A stretch of DNA of 64,000 nucleotides from the NCBI RefSeq assembly GCF_001632365.1, contig NW_024468531.1, positions 354,141-418,140 on the forward strand, read 5' to 3'. Below, in pieces: positions 53,322 through 64,000 of this stretch (within the stretch, counting starts at the first letter, position 1; each line of letters begins with the position of its first letter). The notes below the pieces were generated by a model. The model had not been told where the DNA came from and did no database searches. It saw nothing but the letters and a program-made list of their open reading frames with translations. Source of the stretch: Laetiporus sulphureus 93-53. Its lineage: Eukaryota; Basidiomycota; Agaricomycetes; Polyporales; Laetiporaceae. The position numbers were made by a program, and so were the translations under genes.

Positions 53322-53780
53322 TTCCGCCGAGTTCTCTTCACGGAATGTGACGATATGAAGCTCCCGCGAGTGTGGATTAAGGCTGAGATCTTCGGGAAAG
53401 AGTAGTGAATGGTAAAGGAATGGAGAAAACCAGAGCTGGCAGACGTCAATTTGCCGCCCAAGTTTCTCGATCACGTGGACATGGACATGTATTTAGCGCG
53501 ACGCGTCTGCGTGACGAAGGACGCGTCCTAAGTTCTAACTTCAAAGTTCAGACCATATCATTCAAGACAAAGTCGTATCTCAGCGCAAACAGATGGACAT
53601 TCGCATTCATTCTTAATGCGAACTGCTGATGGCAGGCCGAACACTCGTGTAGCATCAATCAAGTGGAAAGTGTAGTACAGACGGAGCACATCCGGGAAAA
53701 AGATGGTAGTGAGACGATAATGGTACATGAGCGCCGACCGCAGTGGATAGAGGCTCGTTAAGGATGCGGATGAACCGCAA
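53322..53780. other. Intergenic between CTU2 and the ThuA gene
   Basis: CTU2 promoter and ThuA 3' end; no further gene seen. Confidence 0.5.
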
Positions 53781-54928
53781 TCAGGTTGAGGTAGCGGCAG
53801 AGTTTCCCACCAAAGCATTAGGGTTGAACGCCTTCGTCGTACCCGACTGAATGGCCCATTGGATACCGCCCAAGACATGCGCAAGGAAAACCTCATTCTG
53901 CAGCCATGTTAGGACTCACGAATTCATATTTCAGGCCGTTGCTTACCTGCCATGTCTCGATGCAGTGCCCAAGGCTAGTGTAGAAGCTACGACCAGCAAT
54001 CCCGCCAGCTTGTACACCGGCTCCGCGTTCCTGGAACCACGCTGACAAAATTTCGTCACATGAGTGCCCGATAAAGCTGTAGGCCTACTCACCAGTGGGG
54101 TGTGGGGTCCCGTGATTATACTTTCTCTCTCCGGTGTCTGCGCTACTGGATCAGTTAAAGATTGCATCGATTCCTGCAGGGTGCTTGCCTTTGTAGCTGG
54201 ACTCGTCGACCGTGAGCACTACCGTTGCGCCGACTTCGCGCGGATCGGACATGAAATTGTACCTGATCGCACAATTGTTACGTCCGCATAACGGATGTTG
54301 ATGATTGGCTTACGCCTCATCGTATAGCTCCCAGCGGGCAGGCAGCATACTCGTACTAGGATGCGAAGGGCCGGCGACTTCATAGACCTGATACTCAACG
54401 TACTGGATCAGACAAGCAGAACACGTACGTGGTCTGCTAACGTACCGCCGTGCAGATATCAGGATGATAGTCAAAGAGGGCACCTGATCGCAAGTTCAGT
54501 ACGATCTACTGTATCCGATCGCACCAATCAAATTACGCACCGACTTCTCTCTTGAAGAATTCATCATTGTAAGGACAAGCAGATGCGCAGTGCACGCCGA
54601 TGAAGTTGCCTCCGAAGTCCAGGTATTTCTGCAATGCAGCCTTGCCGGGCTCATCGAGGACTAGCCACGGGCACTGCGACTCAACATGACGTCGCGAATC
54701 ATTACCGGGAGTAGTCTTACTTTCACCAGAGTTGTTCAGAAACAAGAGCGCATCGTACTCCTTCAAGCGATTATTCGTGAACCATGACTGATCTTCCGTG
54801 GCATCGAACTGGACGTTGATAGAAGCGGCCTTCGCCTGCAATGCCTCGATCGACGTAGGAATAGAGTCATGTCGATAACCGCGGGTGGCAGAGTAGATCA
54901 GAATGCGCGCCGTCGCTTGTTGAGCCAT
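53781..54928 (-). CDS. ThuA-domain (class I glutamine amidotransferase-like) protein
   Basis: ThuA-like proteins are linked to sugar (trehalose) use in bacteria; fungal members are uncharacterised. Start MAQQATARILIYSATRGYRH, then DSIPTSIEALQAKA, FTNNRLKEYDALLFLNNSGE, DEPGKAALQKYLDFGGNFIG, VHCASACPYNDEFFKREVGA, LFDYHPD, PSHPSTSMLPARWELYDEA, YNFMSDPREVGATVVLTVDE, SSYKDTGERKYNHGTPHP, WFQERGAGVQAGGIAGRSFY, TSLGHCIETWQ, NEVFLAHVLGGIQWAIQS, ending SAATST. Family members usually have a signal peptide. An upstream ATG at 54995 starts a hydrophobic stretch but is out of frame and lies too close to the TATA box, so the ATG at 54928 was kept. One intron (54138-54188) needs a GC donor. Confidence 0.88.
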
Positions 54929-55000
54929 GGCGTCTCCAGCACTGATTGCGGACCGATAGAGATACGAAGAGGAACAGCACGCCGAGGAAAGTCATTGCGC

Positions 55001-55008
55001 GTTATATA
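55001..55008 (-). promoter_or_regulatory. Probable TATA box of the ThuA gene
   Basis: TTATATATT-like sequence 73-80 bp upstream of the start codon at 54928. Confidence 0.4.
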
Positions 55009-55249
55009 TTTTGCGCGATACCTTGGAAGAGCGTCGACGGATAATTGAATCATCCGATGGATGGTGGGAGAGATACGACCCACGCTCGAACCGAAAACGG
55101 CGTGCAGGTCGCATATCGGCCGGGGCCCCCTCGCGCTCCGGCAAAGGTTCCCAACGAACTAAGTTGTGAGAACGAACTTGATCTGCTGGAAATAGCGTTC
55201 TTCAAATAGCAGCTGCACTCTCGACACTTTCTCCTTTACTTCATTGTCG

Positions 55250-56778
55250 CGGTCGAGTCGGTCGTTCTCATGCAGGCGTCTAACACCACATCGCGCCACA
55301 TCGGTGGCGTAGTAGGGTGGCGTGCGCTTCGCAGGCGTCTCGCACCCAAGCCTCAACGGTACTGCTCCATCAGCAGAATTCCTCGCGACGTCGATTAGAG
55401 CCTGCTCGATGTTCATAGGGCGAGGATTCACAGAAAGTGGTGGGCATCGTGCTCGGGAGGGAGCATGGTAGAAATTGTGAGTAAGAGCAACGTCTGTGTG
55501 TGAGCCAATAACCTCTGGATTCTTCTAGATTGAAAATCTGTCAAAGTGAGTGAGCCACAACTCTCTGTATTGGATGTTGAAGCTGACAGACGTCATTACA
55601 GGCTTGTGGTGCTACTTCCGGTGTCTATGAAGGACGAGAATACCTGTTTGCGACCTCCACTCCGAGTCCTTTCAGGGTGAGTGATTGTCTTGCCACTACT
55701 AGCTTCCATTTTGTTATTGATCGCCTTTTCAGCATAGAGTGAAGCAAGCATTTTATTTTCAAGATCACCAGCGAGAGGTTGCCGCATGCGCTTAGATCTA
55801 TTACTGTGAAACGATCGACATCTATGTGGCATCCGACAGAACAATCTGATAGGATTGCGATAATGCCATTTGGGCGATATCATTACATTCAGTATAACAT
55901 CATCAAGGATGGTGTCGAGAAGTTTGCCATGAAACAGCTCGATCTCTCGGGATCGTATGGCAAAACCAGATGCTTCGCATTCGCTAGCCTTATTAAGTTA
56001 ACGCTCAGTACTCAACGAAGGTACGTCTCTCGTCATCCTCCCATTTGGCTCCGACTATGATTGATGTCTCCCATCAGCTCATTGTGAAGGAATCAGCGTC
56101 GATTGTTGTACATGACCATTCCTTGATACAGACGGAGATCACGAGCAATACGATGTGGACATGGACGTGTGAATACCTCACGTATAGCACGGACCCAGCA
56201 CGAGTGTGGCATCTCAAACATAGAATCGTCACGTCCAAGCAAGCAGTACTTAACGCCATTGCGTACCTGTTGAAGGTAAGCTTCCTCCATAATCCCATGG
56301 ACGTCGCCGCATTTATCAATTCTCTCGCAGATCGGACATAGTGCATGTAGGCAGCACTGATAAAAATCGACGTGTTGTCCAGTGACCGCTTGGTTTCAGC
56401 CAGAGAACAAGCATGTCAATACCTATATGATTCCCACTGGCTGTGAATCGTAATAACGTGTCTGTACAAACTTGCTTGACTTCGATGCGCCTGTGGAATC
56501 TCATGTCGGTGCTATTGTCGTACATCTGCTGGTTCAATGCTGGTTCATATCATGCTCTCGAATGATCACTGATCGCCACGACGATGCGCAGGATACCCCA
56601 AACGCTTGTGTAATGCTCGCACTGCCCGCGAAAATCTTTGAACACGTACGTATAAGTATCTTGGGGTGCAAATAATATGCTGATGTTATTCATTCTGCAG
56701 GACATTCTGCTGAAGGAAGATGGCCCACGGAGAGAGATTTCGTCCAACGTGCGATCCGCAAGCGATGGTGTTGTTTAG
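55250..56778 (+). pseudogene. Acetamidase/formamidase family, copy C, 5'-truncated pseudogene
   Basis: Homologous to copy B from the TSRHI exon on. A 13-bp insertion (GGTGGCG duplicated around TAGTA) after the SRHIGG codons shifts the frame before RFAGVSHP. The next exons are scrambled (KLCGAT-like text near 55.6 kb), while IIKDGVEKFAMKQ (55.9 kb), KQAVLNAIAYLLK (56.25 kb), DFDAPVESHVGAIV (56.5 kb), DTPNACVMLALPAKIFEHV (56.6 kb) and the C-terminal exon ending TAG 56776-56778 remain readable. The N-terminal half is missing. No functional amidase is expected. Confidence 0.85.
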
Positions 56779-56949
56779 GGAATGATGAAACCCAATTGAA
56801 TTGCATCGATGTTTTTGTGAACGAGCTTGCGTATTTCGGCATAGAATATCTCGTGAACGATGCCTTTTTTGTTGCGTCTATCATCAGAACATCTTAGAAC
56901 GCCCATTATATTGCTCTTCAGTTAACTAGTCGATATAATTGCGTACATG

Positions 56950-57495
56950 TGTTCGTGTGCCGTCCGAATACACAGGCAGATGCCTGGCGGCACGACTCGT
57001 TGAGGACTTGACGCACCGCATGGCCCCACTCAAGACGACGACGCTTTACAATCCACTCGAAGATTGCAGCTACGCAGCGAGGCAGCTCGCTGGGAAGACG
57101 AGGTGTGAGTCAGTGAGCTTGCCTTTCTGATCTTACGGAATTCTTGGAAAAAATGACGATGGGTCGAAAAGTCGAGCTGCTCTGTTTGCAAACGTCGCCT
57201 TCAAGAGAGGGTTGCCACCGAGTGTGGCTGCAGAGTCGCTATATGACTCGAGTCCCAGACATCCGGAATCCGGGATTTGCCAGCCACGGGAGAACATCGT
57301 CACCGCTGCACCTCAATTTCAACAATTACTCCTCCGAGTTGTGTTGAAGCAAATGGAACTCAAAATAGCATCAGGATCGACCCACAAGACATGCGGGACC
57401 GATGTAATACCGCAGTCACCGCCAAGTTGGTGCTCCGATTGTCTACGATGATGGCTGCTGTGTACGGTTGTGGGTCCGCTCATTCCACGTTTTGA
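56950..57495 (+). other. Conserved unrecognised coding segment upstream of the kinase (right copy)
   Basis: Counterpart of 22208-22604: RRLQLRSEAARWEDE in one frame, MTMGRKVELL (57,150), PSVAAESLYDSSPRHPESG and AKLVLRLSTMMAAVYGCGSA. Same strand as the kinase that follows. It differs from the left copy by insertions. Function unknown. Confidence 0.35.
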
Positions 57496-57596
57496 GCGGA
57501 GATCACTGCCAATCAGTTGCTGCTTCCTATTGTTCTCACGAGTTATCGTCGTTCCATGTGTCTCCCAGCCCACAGCCACGCCTCATATACCCAACC

Positions 57597-59848
57597 ATGA
57601 GCCAGCCAGCCACTCCATCGAGGGATGCAGACCGCACTGCGAATGAGCAACGTCTTTCCAGCCGAGGGTCTGAGGGAACGACGTTGGTGACTGGGATACG
57701 AGAATGCTGCGCTAATATCATTGTACACAGGGTCAGTGATTGTTGACCGTTGATGTCTCCACCTCATTCTAAAGCTGCTCTTATTGCAGAGGCAAGCTCA
57801 GCAACTGACTACGGACGTTATCGCCCTTTTCTCTATGCTCAGGGAAAACGTTGGATTTGTAACTCCCGCGGAGTTTGATGAGATGCTAGACGAAATTCTA
57901 AAGTAGGGCTCCAGTACTGTTGAGCAAAGTACGATCTAATGTAGCAATCATTAGGGTTCTCACTTCAGTTTATCCTCGTGTTCGAGAATGGTCTCAGTAC
58001 GGTATCTTACAAGCGCTTTGTAAGTACGGCCTACATTTGTAATGCACTTGCTAACGTTTTGTTGCAGGGCGAAGCGGACAAGTTGGATATGGCTTGGAAC
58101 AGTGCAATGAGGAGGTCGGCGCTGCTCTGGACAAATGGGAAGTACGTGATAGCAGTATACTTCTATAGAGTTGCGGTTGACTAATGTCATATGAAGATGG
58201 CGGTTGCGATCTCCCTGGACAATGTACGAAATCCGCTGGTTCGCATCGCACGACACGATGCAGAGGAATGGCAGAGGTATATAGCGGGACATCGAGCTGA
58301 ACTCTTCAAGTTCACCAAGCAATTTCTTCGATCGCGGGAACTCATCCAACAGGCTGCAGAGCTGTATAACCGAGGTCACCCGGCGGCAGAACGAATGATG
58401 GAGCTAAGTCAGTTGGTGCGAGAACATCGAGGATTACAACGTCGTTGTACTATCTCATAAGTGCGGTCAATAGCTCCTACGATTGCCCATTCAGTCTGCA
58501 GATTCTACGAAAGTCGCGAACGAGAGCTTAACGAAGGAAGAGCACGATGGACTCCGAGAAAGGCTGGTGAACTTCCACCGTCTTACTGGCATCCCACCGA
58601 CTATCAAGATTTTGAATGGACAAGTGAAGAAACTCGGTGACAGGCCTCTGGTGTGGGGCAGTTACAGTGAATTGTGGAGCGGAGTCTGGCTTGGAAAGAT
58701 ACAGGTTTGGTTGAGACTCTCTTCTTCTATCCCTTCTTACATTTCCCGTATTTTCCAGATCGTCTTACGTGTGCAGGATATCACCGTGTCTCAGGAAGCC
58801 ATTGCTGTCAGTTCATATTCGACACTAGCTTTTAGAGAGCATACTGAGCGAAGGTATAGCGATACGAGGAGGAAGCCAGAAAATGGGCGAAGCTGAAGGA
58901 TCCCAATGTTCTGCCTTTCTACGGCATAGTGACAGATCTAGGTCCCATCATACACATGGTGAGTTGGATCTACGATCAGAGCTTGCTGATAATTTACATT
59001 GATATGAAGGCGACTCCTTGGTGCGAGTACGGAAACATACTGGAGTACGTGCGCTTCTGAAAAGTGCCAGTCAAAAACGTTCAGAATGTCTATCAGGTTT
59101 ACGAAGAACAATCCTGATTATAACAAAACACGACTTGTAAGCTCTTTAATAGTTCTAACCTGACATGGACGCTACCTAACGTCATCGTATGTCTAGCTTT
59201 TGGGCGCCGCAAAAGGCTTACGATACCTTCATCATGAGAACATCATTCACGGCAACGGTGAATCTCTATGGCCTTTGTATTAGTAGGATGCTGACGGCCC
59301 CTGTTCTACTCAGTGAAATGTGTGAGTCGTGTTACTTGTTCTTAGATAGCAACGATGTTAATCCCTTCATAGACAAATTTTATGATCAACGAGAAGGTAG
59401 CGTTTGAGTTCATTATGCGAATCTATGTCTAATGTTATGCGCTCACAAGGGTGATGCGCGTGTCTCCGACTACGGCATGTTACAAGTCATGGCAGAAATC
59501 AGCAAGAAACGAGTTGCGCTCATTCTGAACGGAGCGGGGATGACACGCTGGATGGCGCCTGAAATGGTCGTTCTTACCAGCCTGCTAGAGCCGAACGCTG
59601 CCTGCGACGTCTGGTCATTCGGGATGGCAATGCTTGAATGCTATACAGTACACCCTCCATATATGGAATTCGAGGATAACATGTCTGTCTCCGAAGCTCT
59701 CTACCGTGCTCAGCATCCTTCAAGGCCTCAGAGCGCGATGGGACTAACGGACGAGATATGGGAGATCCTTACCAGCTGCTGGCGCAAGCAACCCGCGCAG
59801 CGTTTGTCGATGGCCGAACTGGTCTCCCGTTTGCAGAAATTCACCTAG
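57597..59848 (+). CDS. TKL-type protein kinase-like protein, right copy; probable pseudokinase
   Basis: Multi-exon gene with start MSQPATPSRDADRTAN, then RECCANIIVHR, TDVIALFSMLRENVGF, VLTSVYPRVREWSQYGILQA, SGQVGYGLEQCNEEVGAAL, WQRYIAGHRAELFKFTKQFL, HPAAERMMELSQLV, EHDGLRERLVNFHRLTGIPP and WGSYSELWSGVWLGKI. Then IVLRVQDITVSQEA, where the beta-3 Lys of VALKV is Arg (codon 58768-58770), KLKDPNVLPFYGIVTDLG, GAAKGLRYLHHENIIHGNVK (HGN at 59248-59256, catalytic Asp replaced by Asn), SDYGML, TRWMAPEMV, DVWSFGMAMLECYT and RLSMAEL. Two catalytic residues are lost, so catalysis is unlikely, yet the frame is kept. Exon choice around the beta-3 strand is the least certain part. Converges with the DUF6535 gene. 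Confidence 0.72.
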
Positions 59849-60433
59849 TTCTAGTGCATAGTTCAGAAATGATGCCGTCTCTCTAGTCTTCCGCTGAAAA
59901 GAGTAGCACGCAATTTCGGATGCTGATAGAGCACGTATGCGTAACTCATTGCAGGCTTGGATACTATGTTGATATCGTTTTCTCACTGTCTTCATTATAC
60001 ATCGTGCATCAACATGTTATGTGATCTACTCGAAATGCATATTCCACCTTGGATATCCCTATTAATTACCATCTCGATCCGGGGATGTTGCGTTCGCGGC
60101 AAAGTCTACACAGTCTGTAGGTTGGCGGCTTCAAAAGTGTTGTCCAGTACCCACGACTCTGGAAATTTCGACATAGAGACTAGCGCCTTCTGCAAACAAT
60201 TGACGATGCGACATACCGGGCTCTCTGTCTCGATTGATTTTGCTTGCTACGGATTCCGGTAATTGAATTCTGTCAAGCGTTTTTTTGAATCATCCACCCA
60301 GTTTATATGCATCGAATGCACTTACAACGTTTCGATTGCACGGATCAATGAATCCAACGACAGTTGCGACACAGTTCCGTCTCGTAAGCGCGAATTGCAA
60401 GCCACCCTCATGCTCAGGAATTATTCGAGCCAA
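59849..60433. other. Convergent intergenic region, right arm; no gene seen
   Basis: Counterpart of 19192-19765. Confidence 0.5.
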
Positions 60434-62861
60434 TTAACATGGAATGGACTCACTGGAACCGACGACGCACAAGTCCTTGTCGAATTGTTGTGTGGCATGA
60501 TACTCAATATCTCCACAGTATCCGACGCCAGAGGGTTCAACATCGGCATGCGGTGCCAAAATTGTTTCCTCATCAGTATGAGCTAGGGATATAGTGTTCA
60601 AGATCGTATCCTGAATGCAGCGAATGTCCGACACGGGAGCCCGCCACAGGTGCCGCAGAATACATCCAGTTACGTTCACCAGGAGAATGACCTCGTCGGC
60701 CCTATCCCTTTCACGTAATCTCGTGAAAAGAGATAGCAAAGTGGGGATTCCTGAAGCATTGTGAGTCCCATATCTACGAAACGAGATGAGTTTCACCTTC
60801 ACGACCAGGCTTGAAAGCAGTACTGAACGTATAAACACATTCTAGGAGTCTCTTGACACTATTTGGCGCCATGTTATCATCTGGAAGGTCGATGACACTC
60901 AAAAGATCCACCAAACTGAGATACACCGACATATCGCTCGCAGGGATGAGCCTAAGCAATCGATTTAGACAGTCAAGAATGTCAATAAGTGCAGCATGAG
61001 CACTGGGAGCGCTGGATGGTTGTACTTTGAGAACATCAGAAAGCATTTCGACAGCTGTTCTTCCTAAAACGGAGCATTCCTCTGCGACTGTTGAACTGAT
61101 CAGCAGGGGGGAAGGGGATAGCAGCGGCGAACAGGCGCTCACGTTCCTCGCCATATCGAAAAACTTTGATATTGCAAGTGAGTAGCTGCAATAATTGCAA
61201 ACGATGCTCGGATGAAGCAGTTAAGGTGCCGTAGTAGTCGATGAGACGATCGTATAATGTGCGCTCCCCAGATGGCATATTGCTGAGTTGGACTTGTAGA
61301 AACTTGATGATGCGTATACGATCTTCCGACAGCGGGGTAGGAAAAATCTTTGCAGAACGAAAAGTGGGATGATTACGATCGAAGATTGAGACTTCTTTGG
61401 AATGGAGGTTCGACAGAATGTCGACAGCCATGTACCCTATCGTCGGCGTGTAGCTCACATCCTTCAACCACGATTCAGCGTGACGACATCCAAACTCCAC
61501 ATGAGCGGCAGCTCACCTCTTTACCACAGTAATGCCTAAAGATTTCCAGCGCTACTTCAAAAGGAGCAAGTTGGAGGAAAGGCTGAAGCACTCTGTCCAG
61601 AAAATCACCCTTCAACGTCTTGAAAGCAGCATCCAATACCACAACAGGTTCGATATTCGGGACCAAACCTGTGAGCTCCAAGTCTTCCCGATCTTCCCAT
61701 AAGGGCAGGTTCTCGATCGGCTTGAAATCGGACGTATACTGTCTGACAATCGGTGGCATGTTGGAAGACCAATGGACACGCCATTTCATAAACGTTCGCT
61801 TTAACCGCCGCACGCTCATTCCGTAATTCCCTCTCCAGACACGGAATAGCTTATAGAATGCACGGGACATCGGAGACTTGTAGGGAGAATGAGGGTTAAG
61901 GGACGGAGTGATGGCCGTTCCGAAAGCGAAAGCCATCAGTATGACCATTTGCCCAAGAACCATACCAGCCACCACAGCGCTGGTCTTCCAGAATTGCAGT
62001 ACCAGACCGATGAGGAAGAGCATCAAGGAAAGCTGCAGCAGAATCGGCATCAAGTTCACTATGTCCTCCACGTGCCATTCATCAAAACCAGTGTGGCGAA
62101 GGTACCAGGCAGTCGCGCTCTGACGTGGGTTCGATGGCACACCGGCTACGTGGTTGTTAAGCCACTGTTTTATCGTGATCCCAATGGACGCGGCCGCAAG
62201 GCTTATGACTAATGCCGAGAACCAGAGTGTATTCGTAGCGATATCGAGATGGGAAACGCATTCTGGGTATCTCGCCGGGTATCCAGGTATCGTGGAGTTG
62301 ATGGAACCTGAATTGACAGCAAAGCTGCTCAGCTGTGCTGATATGTGCATCAGGATCTGAGCAGTAGAATCTTTCGGCTGGGGTTGCAGTGTCTTGTAAA
62401 ATTCGACATTGAATGCGGTGACAACTGCTGAAAACAGACCCGCCTAATCGCAATATCGATAGCTTAGACAAAGTATGAATATGTTCAAACCGAACACGCA
62501 CGAAGAGAAGAAGAGTGTCTATCCCTTCCTTCAGATCTTGTATGACGTCTTTCTCGTGCTTCCAGAGCTCTTCAGCGCATCGTGCCCATGAAGTAGATGT
62601 GTCGAGGGCTGATCGCCGAACTTGCTTCTCTCGTGCATCTTCCGATTGTACGGTATCCTTGCGGACAGGTCCGACGTTCGGCTTCTCCGCGACGTGAGAC
62701 CGGGTTCGTTTCAGCTTGCTCCAGCCACCAGCACCACCATCATCGATATGTTCTTTCTCTCCGTTGTCTGCAGTACGTTCGCAAAATTCGGAAGTTAGGG
62801 CAGTTCCGTTTTGAAATACTCTCATACCTGTCCGCTTGACACCAGCATCATGGGCATCCAT
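60434..62861 (-). CDS. DUF6535-type multispan membrane protein, right copy (multi-exon)
   Basis: Paralog of the gene at 16.6-19.2 kb. N-terminal exon DNGEKEHIDDGG, KLKRTRSHVAEKPNVGPVRK, STSWARCAEELWKHEKDVIQ and DLKEGIDTLLLF; then the conserved membrane core (HISAQLSSFAVNSGSINSTI, TLWFSALVISLAAASIGITI, LLQLSLMLFLIGLVLQFWKT, MVLGQMVILMAFAFG, SPYKSPMSRAFYKLFRVW), DAAFKTLKGDFLDRVLQPFL, YMAVDILSNLHSKEVSIFDR, GERTLYDRLIDYYGTLTASS, ILDCLNRLLRLIPASDMSVY and TLLSLFTRLRERDRADEVIL. Stop at 60434. The true first exon may lie upstream of 62861 (DIEAQ peptide at about 62,890). Function unknown. Confidence 0.7.
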
Positions 62862-62989
62862 TTCAGCAGGCGCATGCTGAGCTTCTATATCGGCTGTTGA
62901 CTATAAGCTCCTGTCAATATTGTAAGGAATAGGGTGAAATTTGAGCTGACGTTTACCATAATGCGTGTTATGGGCTCACTGACAGGATG

Positions 62990-63550
62990 AGGCGAGGAAA
63001 GAGGATATGTGTTGATGCGATGGGAGCTCGGGTTGACGTGCAGCAGAAAGGTAGGCCATCTGATAGAGGACAAAGCAAGGCATCAAATTGTTCAGATGGC
63101 GCGTGGTCCTGCCAGCCGACGAGAAGGCCTGCGGTTTCGCATGCAGGCACTTCGCGCTCGCGTAGTTCCCAAGCACAATGGCCGTTGTTCCGCGCTTGCA
63201 ATCCGTCTCCATCACGAATCGTGCCTAGAGTCTCAAAGCGTTACACGTGTGCAGATTATCCGAAACTAGCGCAAAATAGCTTGCTGCATCCCATCGTGCA
63301 GCGATTCGTGCAGATATACCGCAGTGCCATGTCGTGCTTCGCAACGGATTAGCAATTGTCGACGATGCAAGCACGTCTGCGGTGTCATTTGCAAGACGAT
63401 ATGTTCATGCGAAGGCTCATCGATAAGCGAGGCTTGATGGAAGAACATCATGGAATGTTCAGGTCCCGACTGGAGAAATATCACTCGAAAGCGAGTCGGT
63501 TTCACATATTAGCAGATACCGAAATGGCAGGTCTTCACGTTGCTCAGAAC
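62990..63550 (+). pseudogene. Unrecognised conserved gene or gene fragment (right copy)
   Basis: Counterpart of 15990-16560. SRREGLRFRMQALRARVVPK, LAIRLHH, then in another frame SKRYTCADYPKLAQNSLLHP, followed by MFRSRLEKYHSKASR. Blocks in different frames separated by intron-like gaps suggest exons. The family was not recognised. Confidence 0.4.
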
Positions 63551-63569
63551 ATCATCAGGACATTCTAAC

Positions 63570-64000
63570 ACAATGACCATATATCATGTTGTTATCATAC
63601 GCAAACTATAAGGTCACAACGGACGTACATAGACGGGTGTTGTAACAAGGCTCAAAATTCACACCAAATGAGATCGCGGGCCAAGATATATGTGGCTGTT
63701 TGGCGTTGTGGGTCCACACTGAACGCTCCTGAATTGATTGGACGGCAACTTGCGTGACTACCTGGCTTGACCATCTTAGACCACTTAGAACGGCTCATTG
63801 CTTGCTTGTGTTCTTTGTCGCCAACCTACAGTGTGCAACCCCCCAGAAATGCCTGGAACATCGAAAGTTTACATGTATATGGAGATTGTTGGAAGTGGCC
63901 GACCGACGGCACTTCTGGTGAAACGCGCTCAACGCGTCGGAAGGGACAAGCGCCAAGCGACGGCTGAAACACGTCGCAGGGCGGTACCTGGAAACAGAGC
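63570..64000. other. End of the inverted arm, no gene seen
   Basis: From about 63.69 to 63.90 kb it matches the reverse complement of 15.73-15.90 kb (for example GTTTGGCGTTGTGGGTCCA). No coding signal. Confidence 0.6.

Larger units (their letters stand above)
55230..63900. repeat. Right arm of the inverted segmental duplication
   Basis: Inverted counterpart of 15.73-24.45 kb, with gene order formamidase, kinase, DUF6535 mirrored. It begins inside the formamidase gene at the ATSRHI exon, so the 5' half of the amidase (present in copy B) was not included or has been lost. The outer end runs to the edge of the window. Confidence 0.9.

Noticed and set aside
54898..55083. Upstream ATG at 54995 as start of the ThuA gene with a signal peptide
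   Set aside because: It is out of frame with the conserved domain, lies almost on the TATA box, and no clean intron joins it to the domain.
1..64000. tRNA, rRNA, CRISPR arrays or prokaryotic operon signals
   Set aside because: No cloverleaf-type tRNA, rRNA-like segment or regularly spaced repeat array was recognised on either strand. Small RNA genes without obvious motifs could have been missed.

Overview
This window comes from a filamentous basidiomycete, most likely an Agaricomycete (mushroom-forming fungus). The support is short (about 50-60 nt) GT-AG introns in dense multi-exon genes, DUF6535-type membrane proteins, tyrosine-kinase-like protein kinases, tandem Ser/Thr-rich single-pass surface proteins, and Ty3/gypsy plus Ty1/copia retrotransposons. 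No bacterial, viral or CRISPR features were seen. Exon/intron models were built by hand from frame continuity, splice sites and family conservation. 'Intact' means no break was seen in that reading.

Layout. Positions 1-7.8 kb hold a decayed Ty3/gypsy element on the minus strand (Gag, dUTPase, protease, reverse transcriptase). Positions 8.72-13.77 kb hold a structurally complete Ty1/copia element (minus strand): two LTRs, primer-binding site, polypurine tract, a 1,432-codon open polyprotein and a 5-bp target duplication. It sits in an intron of a decayed acetamidase/formamidase gene (copy A). From about 15.7 to 25.3 kb lie a DUF6535 membrane gene (+), a TKL-type kinase gene (-) and an intact acetamidase/formamidase gene (copy B, -). 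A diverged copy of this block returns in inverted orientation at about 55.2-63.9 kb: formamidase pseudogene (+), kinase (+), DUF6535 (-). The window is thus organised as two inverted arms of about 8.7 kb around a gene-rich island of about 30 kb.

The island (26.6-55 kb) encodes a vacuolar cation channel (YVC1), a gamma-glutamylcyclotransferase/AIG2-like protein, five tandem surface-protein paralogs, ribosome production factor 1 (RPF1), the sterol C-24(28) reductase ERG4, an Egt2/isopenicillin-N-epimerase-like PLP enzyme, the tRNA thiolation protein CTU2/NCS2 and a ThuA-domain protein. Apart from one nonsense codon in the second array gene, all these frames read through with plausible introns. 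Most are housekeeping genes (Ca2+ release, ribosome assembly, ergosterol synthesis, wobble-uridine thiolation), so the island looks like ordinary euchromatin.

The accessory content is at the edges and in the array. The array alternates two gene types (I-II, I-II, relic of I-II), which implies tandem amplification of a two-gene unit followed by deletion of one type-I member. The DUF6535 and kinase genes stay as a convergent pair in both arms. Both kinases have Asn in place of the catalytic-loop Asp, and the right-arm copy has also lost the beta-3 Lys, so they look like pseudokinases. The most promising candidate for an undescribed system is this DUF6535-pseudokinase pair, followed by the alternating surface-receptor array.
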